A DNA stretch of 64,000 bases. Origin: Halisarca cf. caerulea (Eukaryota; Porifera; Demospongiae; Chondrillida; Halisarcidae). The translations under genes were made by a program, and so were the position numbers. Each line of letters begins with the position of its first letter. The stretch's first letter is position 1. This document shows positions 23,072 to 34,110 of the stretch, piece after piece. A model generated the notes under the pieces. It was not told where the DNA came from and made no database searches. It saw nothing but the letters and a program-made list of their open reading frames with translations. The DNA lies in NCBI GenBank assembly GCA_963170055.1, contig CAUJGJ010000397.1:6342501-6406500 (forward strand). Direction: 5' to 3'.

Positions 23072-26000
23072 CCCTCCTGGGCCCCTATGGGTCTAATTAA
23101 ACCCAAACTTTGATAATTTTTGTAGATCGTACGGAAGATCGCAGCCACTCGTGTTTGGTATCACCGAATAGCCAATTTTCTGTTGAATCTGAATAAGAGG
23201 TAAACCCTTCATCAGTTGAATATACATGGAACACGCCTCCATATAGTACACCCCTCTGCAAGAGAAGATTTTTCCGAAAACGTCAGTATTTTTCCGTATA
23301 ATTACAACAATGGCGGATTCGCGTAACCCTCGATTCACTACCGACGAGGTTTTGTTCTACTTCGAGCGTGATGAAAACAAGTCTGTTCGTGATTCATCCG
23401 ACGAAGAATTAGATTTTAGAAAGTATATAGGTGTAGTCGATGTTAGCGATGTTTCTTCTGATGATCGCGATGTTTCTTCTGATGATCATAGTGATTTGGC
23501 AGTCGATCAAGGACTGTTTGTAGGAACTACGAAGGAATCTCCAACGCCTCCTGTTATCGACAGCCTATCTACAGATAAGATGCAAACTGAGCCTAGTTCA
23601 CAGGATACCTCTCTGCTAGAGAGCAGTGTGCTTGACGTCTTCCAAAGCTCCAATAGTGAAGACAGTGTCAGGAGTGATTCGGAGCCTGATAGTGATAATC
23701 ATTTTACTGAAATCAGGGACCCCATGTATGCATCTGATGACGATTCATTTGAAAAGAATATAGAGAGTGAAGTGGAGGATAGCAACAGTGAGGAGAATGA
23801 AGCCATTACTGATGTCATGGACAGGAATGCAGAGCAGAGTGAAGTAGAGGATAGCAACAGTGAGGAGAATGAATCTATTACTGATTTCATGGACGGTGAT
23901 GACAGGAGTGCAGTTCTAGGAAGTAGAATTCCGAGAGGGAGAGGGCGTGGTCGGGGTAGCAGACGAGGACGTGGATCTTGGCGTGGTCGAAGCAGCGGTA
24001 GTGGAGGTAACACCCTGATTGTGCCACCACTGCAAATCCCATCAGTACCCTTGATTCGGAATTCAATGAAACCAGTGATAATTTCAATCCTAAAAAAGAA
24101 GTAGGACCTCATGTTCCTCAAGCTGCTACAACTAAGCTGGACTATTTTCATCCTTTCTTTGATCGTTCTGTAATACAGATGCTGATTGCAGGCACCAATG
24201 ATTATGCAGAGCAGAAGGAAGATATCAAAAAGCACATGTACAGAAAATTCAAAATTTCACCACTAACTGAGGAGGAAATGCAGAGATTTTTGGGAGTATT
24301 CGTCCTCCTAAGTATTAGTTCAGTGAGGAATTATCGCCAGGCATGGTCGGCAAGGAGCTCACAGGTATGCATGTCTTACCACAAACGTATGTCTACTCCA
24401 TATTACTTCTACATTTGTATATGTGACGAAGTTATTGTGAACTCTTTGTATGGACTTTCTTGTATGTGTGTGTGTGTGTACAAGTAGATGCCATCTTATA
24501 GCTAGCTGTAAGTAGTATCATTGCATGTATGTAACTTTATCTACTTGTTATTTATTGTATACATGTAATTGGTTACTAGTTGGGCCGCTTAGAGCGCGCC
24601 GCTTTGTGCTCATTAATTGTAGTTGAGTAACTTAAGTTGCCGTTAGATAATATAATAATAATAATAATAATCTGAGTTTTGTAAGTGTTCTCCGAGTTGG
24701 GAGTTTTGAAGAGCTTTGCAACAGTATATATTACAAAATAATCCATAGACATGGCAATTGAAATATCACAATGCATTATTTTCCACAATATTCCGTAGTT
24801 TCTTGTCCATTTGCCAAATTTGATGGTACGACACCGTTTTGAATGTATCAATGCATTTTTACACATCTCAACTTCAAGGCAAGAAGCAGAGAATCACAGC
24901 AACCCATTACGCAAGATTTTTCCCTTGCACAATCACATCAAGACTCGATGCACTCAGCTTTATCAGCCCCTTCGGGAATTGTCTGTTGATGAACGCATGG
25001 TTCGTTCAAAAGCGAGGAGTCACTTTAGACAGTACATAAGAAATAAGCCCACAAAATGGGGCTTCAAGTACTGGGTCCTAGCAGATTCTATGGGCTACAC
25101 TCTAGATTTGAATCTGTATTGTTGTCAGCGGGGTGCCAGCACACCATCAGGACATGGCTTGTCCTATGATGTTGTGAAGACACTTATCACACCATATCAG
25201 GACCAAGGGTACTTCCTGTTTATGGACAATTTCTACACAAGTCCAGTATTATTTCAAGATTTGAAGAACATTGGTGTTAAGGCTACTGGCACATTGAGGG
25301 CAACTAGAAAGAATGTACCTGCTGATGTTCAGATGCTGCAGATGGCTTTGAGGAAGAGCAATGTGCCCAGAGGGACAGGATATTATATTCGAGAGCCACA
25401 GTCCTCAGTTGTATATGTATGTTGGTGTGACGGCAGCTGTGTAACCTTGATGTCTACTGCCTATGCAGGCCACCAAGAGGGTACCGTGAAGCGCAGGGGT
25501 AAAGACAGACACATCAACTACATTGGACGTACCAATCCCTGCAGTAGTAAAGTACTACAATGCTTTCATGGGAGGCGTAGATAAGAGCGATCAGCTTATT
25601 AGCTACCACCGTGCACTCCGCCAAACGAAAAGATATTGGAAAACTCTTTTCCATCTGATCGAGGTTGCAGTCACAAATTCATTCATCCTGTACAAGCTGG
25701 ACCATTTCGTAAGTGGACAAAAGCAAACAACTGAAAGTGATTTTCGTGATCAGTTGGTACTGCAAGTTATCAAGAAATTTGGAAATTCTCACCCTGTTCT
25801 AAATGCTGTACCATACCGAATATGCCACGGAAGCAAGGCTTTTATGTATTCACAGCGAGGACGATGTGTCTTGTGCAAGACAAAAACAATTAGGAGATGC
25901 CCAGACTCCCCTTTCAGTCCCCCATTGTGTCAAACTTCCAGTAAGGATTGTCATGGTTTGTGGCATAGTGAAAGCTATGATTCTTTGCGAAAAAGCTGGT

Positions 26001-26499
26001 TTGTAGAGCAACTAGCCAAAAGAACACCACATCAACAAAGAAAAATGCCTATATCATCATCCAAGCGTGGCCCTGGTCATCCTAAAGGGTCCAAAGACAA
26101 AAGGAGTAGGAAGACAAATTAGTAGTAGCAACAGTAAAATATTGTACTCGGTGTTAATTTAGTACTATTTCAATCTACTGTAACTAACTTATAGTTTGCT
26201 GTATATCATTCATTATTGGTTTATCTTGTAGAGAAGAAAGACCTCTTTCAAATGATATACTATTTACGAGGGTATGGCATTGCACAAGAGCTACAAAAAT
26301 TGTGCAATATCGCGAAACCATGTTTTACGTGTTTTTTGCGTTTACCCCTTCGTTGCCATTAGTTACGCGATTTTGTACAGCAATTTGTACTGATCACAAT
26401 GATGGGTAGCTTGAGCCTATAGAGTGTTTCTGAAGTGAAATACACGTATTATTGTAATAATATGTAAATCCATAGTAATGTATGGGGGGCCCAGGAGGG
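23072..26499 (+). mobile_element. piggyBac element with TTAA duplication
   Basis: Terminal repeats CCCTCCTGGGCCCC (23072) and GGGGGGCCCAGGAGGG (to 26499) are flanked by TTAA at 23068-23071 and 26500-26503. This is the signature of piggyBac transposition. Length is 3428 bp. It carries one transposase gene on the plus strand. Confidence 0.92.
23310..26122 (+). pseudogene. piggyBac transposase, two frameshifts
   Basis: ATG at 23310 opens an acidic, serine-rich N-terminus with two near-identical EVEDSNSEENE repeats and an RG-rich patch. A frame change near 24000-24020 is needed to reach NFNPKKEVGPHV and the conserved core. A probable intron runs about 24367-24799. The DDD catalytic residues are present: D in LSVDERMV (24988), D in FMDNFYTS (25224) and D in GGVDKSDQL (25580). 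A second frame change lies near 25520. The C-terminus has a cysteine-rich finger (CVLCKTKTIRRC...C...CHGLWH) ending at 26122. The terminal repeats remain clean, so the element is recent even though the gene is broken. Confidence 0.82.
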
Positions 26500-27199
26500 T
26501 TAAAGCAACATCCATCTGATGCAGTGCGAACCTTACAGCAATTAAGAAACATGATTGACAAGTCAACATCAGAACAGCTAATGTCTCGTTTGCACAAATA
26601 CGTGAGCAAAGTACAGGGAACAAAGCAGTATTGGTATCAGAGAAATCTTGAATTGAAAGCACTAATACAGACAAAAGGACCTCCAACATTTTTGTTCACG
26701 GTTTCAGCAGCAGATACATATTGGCCTGAGTTGCATATCAACCTAATGCCTCATGATAGCACAAATCCCACACATTCAATGAAAATTAATGCAGTAATCA
26801 ATAACCCACACATTACTGATTGGTACTTTACAAAACGACTATCAGATTTGAATAAACACTGGTTGTATGATCAAATGGATGTAGAATGGCACTGGTACAG
26901 ACTTGAATATCAGTCACGTGGCAGTACACATACACATGGCTGTGCAAAATTGAAAAATGATCCTGGACTCTGTCAACACATGAAAAAAGCTGCTTTATCA
27001 TGGAAACTTAAGAACAAACCACACACAGAATTGTCACCAGCAGAAAAATTGAAGAAGGTGCAAAAGCTCAAGAAACAATCATCAAATACGTTGACTGGTT
27101 AACTACTACAGTAAATCAATCACTACCTTCAGAAGCATGGCGGATGCAAACTCCACTACACCATCCATGTACACATAATTCACTAATTAGCCTGAGAAG

Positions 27200-27502
27200 T
27201 TAGTAGATGTTTTCAAGGCATGTGATGAAGGAAGTTTTCCGAATTTAAGAATACTGCTTCAAATTGCTCTAACCTTGCCCATCACATCATGTGAAAGTGA
27301 GAGGAGTTTCAACCAGTTAAAATTAGTAAAGACAGCCCGTCGCTCCACTATGACTGTAGATAGACTGAGTAGATTGTCTTTGTTGAAGATCAACCAAGCT
27401 CGGCTTGAAAAGCTTCAGACATCCCACATGATGAAACTAGTACAAAGCTTTCACCAATTGCATCCACGCAGAATGAAACTTGCTTTCATGCTGTCAGACT
27501 GA
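27200..27502 (+). pseudogene. hAT transposase C-terminal fragment
   Basis: The frame encodes NLRILLQIALTLPITSCESERSF...KTARRSTMTVDRLSRLSLLKI, the hAT C-terminal dimerisation region with the conserved SCESERSF glutamate. The rest of the transposase is missing. It abuts the Helitron relic. Confidence 0.75.
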
Positions 27503-27525
27503 ATACAATCTCCTCCTGTATTTAA

Positions 27526-27599
27526 TTTTTGGGCTGCCAAAGGCGGCCCCTATATTATTTTTACTTTGACCGGAAGTGTCAGTAACGTCCGTAACGATG

Positions 27600-27632
<33 letters not shown>

Positions 27633-27735
27633 CAACAACATGGCGGACATTCAGGCAGTAATCGAGTCTCGCGGTTATTTTCAGTGAACTTTGTGTCTTT
27701 GCTTCTGTTTTCGTCATCAAAGAATCTTAAAGACC
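27526..27735 (-). mobile_element. Hairpin element, partial copy E5 (reverse orientation)
   Basis: It starts with the GGGCTGCC/GGCGGCCC hairpin, then TATATTATTTTTACTTTGACCGG, a (TA)n tract (27598-27630) and GTCAACAACATGGCGGAC. The order is the same as copy E4 at 63504. The folded left-end module is not recognised at the distal side. Confidence 0.6.
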
Positions 27736-28226
27736 TAAAGAGTGGGTTTAGGACTTAGTTACAAAGTTTGAACTTGCACAAAGAATTTCCATGGGCCTTC
27801 AAGCTTCAGAGGTAAACCGCCTCGTCAAAAGGTGTTGTCTTCATTCAAAAAGCTTTAGAAGGACTCAAATACTAACGAAAACAGTTTTGTCGCCTCATCT
27901 AACATGGAAGAGAACTTGGACGTAGCAATTATGAGGAAATTATGGTATAATTGTGTGAGTTGTATGTGCATAATACATATTTATGTATATATTGTATGTA
28001 TATAATAATATGTGTATACATATACCTCAGTTTTTTCAGCCATATTTGATATTGATAGCACGTAATAAATACAGTAAAATGCAGATTGTTCATGATAGGT
28101 AAACAGTTATGATACCAATAATGTTTTGGGCAGTTAGATCTTGGCTTCTGCACATGCAACTTGAATGTCATCAATGAAGTGATGGGAGCGTGGATGACCA
28201 TGAGATGAACGATGTCCTCTTAGGCA
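27736..28226. other. No recognised gene
   Basis: AT-rich sequence with TA/TATG-rich tracts near 27970-28020. Nothing further is supported. Confidence 0.4.
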
Positions 28227-29215
28227 TCAAATAGATGAGCAAATTAGTGCAAAGGAGATCTGACATCTGATCAAGTTGATGACAGTGTGATATGGCAGCT
28301 TTTTTCTCTCAGCAATCAATGCAGCAAGTCGTTTGTATACCACAGTTGCTGCAGGAGGCATGCCTCCTGATGTGGTAAAAACAAGAGGAGCGAAGGTGCT
28401 TCTCTCAACTTCCCAAATACGTTCGTCATAGGCCCTTCTCTTCTCGAGCTCCTTGGCTCTGTAGCAAGAATGTAGACTGAAGTTACGGTAAGACGGTGCC
28501 ATTGGGTGGAAAACCCGTACATCAAAATATGCACGCTGCCCATTTCCCCAGAAATTATCAGCTACAATGTCAAGGCGAGCTCCATCCTCACGATTGGCAC
28601 TTCTTAGCAACAGGATCTCTCCCGAAAGGGGTTGAAGCTGAGGTTCAGTACCAACATTGTGACATACTTCAGTTAGTGCTCTTGCAGTGAGGTCTCTCAG
28701 TTCATTATGCCGCAGAGATGGGAAGCCGCCATAGGGGCAAACCATAGCGTGGTCAACTGTGAAAGAGCTGCCACAAACACACGTTCTCGGGAGTCTAGAT
28801 GGTTGCCACCCATATCGCAAATGCAGTGCATCATGGAATTCCCCCTTGTTGAGGAAGAAACCATGCTCCTCTAGCGGGAGGGCAGCCAGGTGGAAGCACC
28901 TTCTTCCGAGGTCAGTTCAGTGGCCCTCCTCAGGTTGGCTGGCATCTGAGCTAAGAGTTCCTGCTGTCTCGTTTTGACAAAGTCTGCATTCCTTCTCTTC
29001 ACCTCTTTTTTCAAATGGCATTGACTACTTGATGTCAGCTCGGGTAGCTCCAGCGACTGCTCCATGATCAGAGAGGTCAATGGACCAGAGACTGTTCTGG
29101 AGTTCTCATAGCTGGCTGATGATTGAAGGAAAGGATTGGAGATTCCCAGACCTCCAAGGCGAGCAGGAAGAGCAATAATCTCCCTCTTAAGAAGGCTCAA
29201 TGCATCTCGACCAGT
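28227..29215 (-). pseudogene. Non-LTR retrotransposon C-terminal fragment
   Basis: On the minus strand from 29215 the frame reads LTGRD...ALPARLGGLGISNP, a typical reverse-transcriptase C-terminal motif. After a frameshift at about 28865-28885 it continues LPLEEHGFFLNKGEF...LRYGW, a CVCGSSFTVDHAMVC knuckle, and DGARLDIVADNFWGNGQRAYFDVRVF, which could be a PD-(D/E)xK-like endonuclease core. The polymerase core is absent and TG repeats replace the upstream side. The family assignment beyond RLE-type non-LTR is uncertain. Confidence 0.65.
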
Positions 29216-29243
29216 AAGTGCTCAGTGAATTTGTGTATGTTCA

Positions 29244-29299
29244 GTGTGTGTGTGTGAGTGCATGTGTATGTGTGGGTGCATGTGTGTGTATGTGTGTGT

Positions 29300-29333
<34 letters not shown>

Positions 29334-29468
29334 CTGTGTATGTGTGTTAGTAAATATTATATGTATACATATTCGTCAGTAAATTTAGATATGTTCAGTG
29401 TGTGTGTGAGTGCATGTGTATGTGCGGGTGCATTTGTGGGTGCATTTGTGTGTGTGTGTGTGTGTGTA

Positions 29469-29515
<47 letters not shown>
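29244..29515. repeat. (TG)n arrays
   Basis: Two interrupted TG arrays (about 29244-29345 and 29400-29515) lie beside the retroelement fragment. A shorter one is at 29580-29600. Confidence 0.9.
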
Positions 29516-29517
<2 letters not shown>

Positions 29518-29969
29518 TGTATACTCATCTGAGTTGTATGTGTATATGTGTGTATGTTTAATATTGTGTGTATATATGTATGTGTGTGTGTGTGTGTGTA
29601 TTTGAGTATGTGTACTTGTGTTAATGGAATTGTATCATCATCCCAGGCTTTCCTCAAGGACTTGGAAAAGAGGCTGAGAATAGCAACAAGAGAGGCAAAA
29701 TGGTATACCTAACTTCTTCAGTGGATGTCCGTCATCATCCAGGCTGGAATGGGAGCACTTCAAACTGAAGTTTTGTTCTTGACAATTTACACCGCCTTTT
29801 CTCGTGTATATGTTTATTTTAGTAATTTGTGTGTGTCAAAACCTATATTATATATTACTATGTGCATGTTCAATCATCCTAGTGTTTTATCATTACTTTA
29901 TCATGTTGTTTACCATTGATACTCGACCCTACCCAATGTGTTTACTAATAATATTAATAATTATGGTTG
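29514..29969 (+). repeat. Segmental duplication, copy 1 (includes RT remnant)
   Basis: Nearly identical to 31962-32425. The segment contains a frame FLKDLEKRLRIATREAKWYT...MSVIIQAGMGAL that resembles a conserved stretch upstream of the polymerase domain in sponge/cnidarian retroelements, with a stop. The gap between copies is about 2 kb. Confidence 0.85.
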
Positions 29970-30058
29970 TACAATATAATGATGATTACATGAGTAGTCT
30001 GTAATGAGCAAATAACTGATATTGAATACAGGTTATTGTGGGCCTAAGCATGTTTTGA

Positions 30059-30258
30059 GTACCGTATAGGCGCTTATTTTCACGAATGAGGTGGCATTCT
30101 TGGAAATTCAAGCGCAAATATTTTATTAGATACAGAGACTATTTGTCTAATACAATAGTAGAGTATGGTGCATTTGCGAAAATAAAATCGCAAATTACAG
30201 CCAAGTTTGTCAATCGCGAAATATACGCCCCGCGATAATTAGCGCCAATACCATACAG
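30059..30258. mobile_element. Possible MITE with imperfect terminal inverted repeats
   Basis: GTACCGTATAGGCGCTTATTTTC at the left is roughly mirrored by AATTAGCGCCAATACCATAC at the right, across about 200 bp without coding. No clean target duplication was found. Confidence 0.45.
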
Positions 30259-30281
30259 TTCCCTGCAAATTGTCCAACCTA

Positions 30282-30348
30282 GTCTGACATAGCCAGACTC
30301 ATTCCTTCCGTGACATGGCGAGAATGGGTCTGGCCACGTCAGACTATG
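30282..30348. repeat. Short inverted repeat
   Basis: TAGTCTGACATAGCCAGACTCATTC is mirrored by GAATGGGTCTGGCCACGTCAGACTA. It gives a hairpin of about 25-bp arms with mismatches. Confidence 0.7.
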
Positions 30349-30886
30349 TCCTTTGCACTCTCTAAAATGCCGCTGCGAATGCGCGAAACAGAATTCCAGT
30401 GATTTTGCAGCTGTTCTTCATCGGAAAGCCGTTCTCGACTGGTCCTTCGATTTTCTTTGTCTTTCTCTGTGTTTCCGAGCGCATTTCTCGGGTTTGATAA
30501 AGTCTCGCCATACTGCGGAGCATGGTAAGCAAGTATTTATTGCTTTTGCCTGTGGCGGAACTGTTACGTAACCATGCATTGGGGTCAAAGATTGTTGTAC
30601 GCCAGAGCACGTTGGCCACGTAGTATTCTACCTCGACTAGTACAGCAGATTATTTTCGTTGGGTCTCGTTCTTCAGTCGTTTGTGCCTTCGTAAGCGTTG
30701 AACCTTTTTATTAAGAGGTGGTGTGTGTCTCTGTATGTGTGTGGCTATGTGTGTGTGTGTGTGTGTGAGTGTGTGTGTGTACAGTGTGTGTTTGTGTATG
30801 TACATTAATACATTATACTTATGTTGTTGACCTTTAAGTCACAATTTGGTATTCCATGTGTGTGTGTATATGAGATATACGTTATA

Positions 30887-31010
30887 GTTGTACCCCATTT
30901 AGGCATGGTACATGGGAAATAGACACTTGCATTGTAGACCATGAGGGCGGAGCCCGAGTGGTCTACGCAAGTGTCTATTTCCCATGTACCTTGCCTAAAT
31001 GGGGTACAAC
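30887..31010. repeat. Long near-perfect palindrome
   Basis: Arms of about 53 bp begin GTTGTACCCCATTTAGGCA and end TGCCTAAATGGGGTACAAC, around a GC-rich loop TGAGGGCGGAGCCCGAG. It is probably part of the neighbouring foldback element. Confidence 0.85.
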
Positions 31011-31048
31011 TAACTTGTATCCCGTGGCAACGGAAATTGGCTTAAAAT

Positions 31049-31676
31049 AATTGCTATTCGATAGTAGCTAGCTCGGCTGCCATCAGCTTGCATCTACGTA
31101 TTTTTCAGGAGACAGCTGCTATCAGCGGACGGCTTCTTTTCAGCTAGTGGACGGCTATACTTTCAGCAAACAGCTACTTTCAGCGGACGGCTTCTTTTCA
31201 GTGACGGGTACTTTTAGCGAACGGCAATCTTTCAGCGGACGGCTACCTTCAGCGAACAGCTACTTTCAGTGGACGGCTTCTTTTCAGTGACGGGTACTTT
31301 TAGCGAACGCGAATCTTTCAGCGGACGGCTACCTTCAGCGAACAGCTACTTTCAGTGGACGGCTTCTTTTTAGTGGACGACTACTTTCAGTGAACGGCTT
31401 CTTTTCAGTGGACGGTTACTTTCAGCGAACAGTAATAATAAATTTCAGCGAGCAGCATCTTTCCAGTGTGCAAATTCAAATGGCAGAGCGTATTTCTTCA
31501 GAATCGCTAGACTGGTTCGTGTATGAACTAGAAAAGGAAGAAGAACAGTAGCTGTTTGCTGAAGGTATAGCCGTCCACTAGCTGAAAAGAAGCCGTCCGC
31601 TGAAAGCAACTGTCTCCTGAAAAATACGTAGATGCAAGCTGATGGCAGCCGAGCTAGCTACTATCGAATAGCAATT
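31049..31676. mobile_element. Foldback-type element with minisatellite core
   Basis: Inverted arms of about 66 bp (31049-31113 and 31611-31676) share AATTGCTATTCGATAGTAG. Between them 31113-31450 is a minisatellite of about 17-bp units (CTTTCAGCGGACGGCTA variants) arranged in higher-order repeats of about 86 bp. A tiny frame at 31481-31552 (MAERISSESLDWFV...) lies between the array and the right arm. Its meaning is unknown. Confidence 0.7.
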
Positions 31677-31848
31677 AATTTAATTGGTGGCATGATTAAT
31701 AGTTTAATTGGGGACATCCTGTGGTACATAGCTATGTACCCCTGTTTACAGGGGTACATGGGATATGTACTCACAGCGGTGCTTTTGAAGTTAATTGAAA
31801 ACGCCCACGCATCGGGATACAAGTATGTTTGCATGTAGTCAGTGTATC

Positions 31849-31849
<1 letters not shown>

Positions 31850-31886
<37 letters not shown>

Positions 31887-31895
31887 TGTGTATGT

Positions 31896-31965
<70 letters not shown>
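31850..31965. repeat. (TG)n array
   Basis: A long TG array with TGCG and TATG interruptions. Others lie at 30720-30795, 32475-32590 and 33018-33055 on the same strand. Confidence 0.9.
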
Positions 31966-32024
31966 TGTATACTCATCTGAGTTGTATGTGCATATGTGTG
32001 TATGTTTAATATTGTGTGTATATA

Positions 32025-32055
<31 letters not shown>

Positions 32056-32425
32056 ATTTGAGTATGTGTACTTGTGTTAATGGAATTGTATCATCATCCC
32101 AGGCTTTACTCAAGGACTTGGAAAAGAGGCTGAGAATAGCAACAAGAGAGGCAAAATGGTATACCTAACTTCTTCAGTGGATGTCCGTCATCATCCAGGC
32201 TGGAATGGGAGCACTTCAAACTGAAGTTTTGTTCTTGACAATTTACACCGCCTTTTCTCGTGTATATGTTTATTTTAGTAATTTGTGTGTGTCAAAACCT
32301 ATATTATATATTACTATGTGCATGTTCAATCATCCTAGTGTTTTATCATTACTTTATCATGTTGTTTACCATTGATACTCGACCCTACCCAATGTGTTTA
32401 CTAATAATATTAATAATTATGGTTG
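31962..32425 (+). repeat. Segmental duplication, copy 2
   Basis: Same sequence as 29514-29969, including the reverse-transcriptase remnant and the (TG)n boundary. It ends abruptly after AATTATGGTTG. Confidence 0.85.
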
Positions 32426-32520
32426 AGATATACGTATGTTTGCATGTAGTTAGTGTATCTGTCTGTCTGTCTCTCTTTCTGTGTGTGTGTGTGTGTGTGC
32501 GTGTGTGCGCGTGTGTATGT

Positions 32521-32575
<55 letters not shown>

Positions 32576-33014
32576 TGCGTACACAGTGTGTGTTTGTGGT
32601 CATTACTACATTATACTTATGTTGTTCACTATGTACAATATGTATATGTAAGTGTTTGTGTTTGTATTTGTACATGTGTATATGATATGTTCATGTGTGT
32701 GTTTGAGAGTTCGTGTGCACATGTGCATGTGCATGTTTGTGTCGCTATCACTAGTAGTATAGACCTTTTAGGCACAATTTGGTTTTATTCCGTGTGTGTG
32801 TGTGTGTTTGTATGACATTGTGTGTACATTAATGCATTATACTTATGTTGTTCTCTATGTACAATATGTATATGTATTGTGTTTGTGTTTGTGTTTGTAC
32901 ATGTGTATATGATATGTTCATGTGTGTTTGTGTGTTTACGTGTGCACATGTGCATGTGCATGTTTGTGTCGCTATCGCTAGTATTATAGACCTTTTAACC
33001 ACAATTTGGTTTTA

Positions 33015-33056
<42 letters not shown>

Positions 33057-34110
33057 ATTTGATGTATTAGCTGCATCATATCATAAATGGGCTGCTTGCA
33101 GGTGTTTTCATTGTCATGTACATGCTTTATCCATGTATTGACTTGGTGTCTGTTTTATGTGTGTGTATGGCATTTTGTGTGTATATAATACTATGCATGT
33201 GTGTTTATGTATGTTTGCCAATAGTTTGTGAATTTATGTGTACGTGTGCCATGTATTTGTGTGGGTGATGTAGGTGTACGGGTGTGTTTGTGTGTGTATA
33301 CCATGTATCTGTGTGTCTGTGTGTTTGTGTATATACATGTGTCAGTAAGTGTTAGTGTTTGTGTATATACTGCATGTACAAGATTGTGGAGTTATATGTA
33401 CAATAGTTCAATAGAAAAGGGACGATTACAGAGAACTTACATTTAATAATATAAATAGTTTGCAATGAAATTGGAAATGTCAATTGTGGAATGTGATAAA
33501 ACAGAGCTAATGAAGAATTGTACAATGAAGATTACATTTGCATTTTGCTCAAAATGAATAATAATTGTCTTTCATGGTTAATATATAATACTCAAGCATA
33601 GTACATGTATGGACACAAACATGCACATACTATACATATAAATAATTAAAAGCATATACATAAAACACGCATTGCACACACATGCTTACACAAGTTACAG
33701 CATATGTATACACATGCACACTGAAACGTACATGTACACATGTACAAAACAAACACTGAGACATTTACTCGCATACAAAACTCATGCACATGTGTACAAA
33801 AGACAGACCGTGTAATACACACACACACTGAGAATGTACATGTGTGCAAAACACACTACATGAGACATGGTACACATGCACACACACACACACTGAGCCA
33901 TGTACACACACATGCACACACACAGAGAAAGATGTACACATGTGCACACACACCCTGAGATGTACTATATGTACAAGAAACACAGTCATGCACTTATAAC
34001 AAATCAGCCTTGTAGTCTGTATACGTATATAGAGAATATCAGATGGCAATAGCATACCAACACTCACAATACCATACACTCGCATATGTATAAACACACA
34101 CAATGTATAG
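32426..34110. repeat. TG-rich then CA-rich low-complexity region
   Basis: 32430-33400 is dominated by TG/TATG words and 33600-34100 by CA/CATA words on the same strand. Frames here are low-complexity artefacts. Two internal segments (about 32600-32780 and 32840-33015) are diverged direct repeats. No gene is seen. Confidence 0.6.

Larger units (their letters stand above)
21650..27190 (+). pseudogene. Helitron Rep-domain relic, split by piggyBac
   Basis: Pieces at 21937-22227, 22348-22758 and 22816-23067 rejoin 26504-27180 across the piggyBac insertion. Removing the insertion gives an open reading VYL-KQHPSDAVRT. Upstream there is CTTCHEIWP...CFRCSRD (zinc-finger-like N-terminus). Downstream there is the Helitron-like N domain with SAADTYWPELH, NNPHITDWYFTKR, EWHWYRLEYQSRGSTHTHG (HUH-type motif) and CAKLKNDPG. 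TAG replaces Trp codon TGG at about 23014, several frame breaks exist, and no helicase domain follows. It is inactive. Confidence 0.8.

Noticed and set aside
23699..24235. 178-codon minus-strand frame across the piggyBac N-terminus
   Set aside because: It is a serine/leucine-rich shadow of the acidic coding repeats.
30353..30619. Overlapping frames on both strands in a GC-richer patch
   Set aside because: No recognisable motif and no clear splice sites; could be a CpG-rich promoter or exon but not supportable.
29244..33446. Many long cysteine/valine-repeat reading frames
   Set aside because: They are translations of (TG)n arrays with no composition or motif of a real protein.
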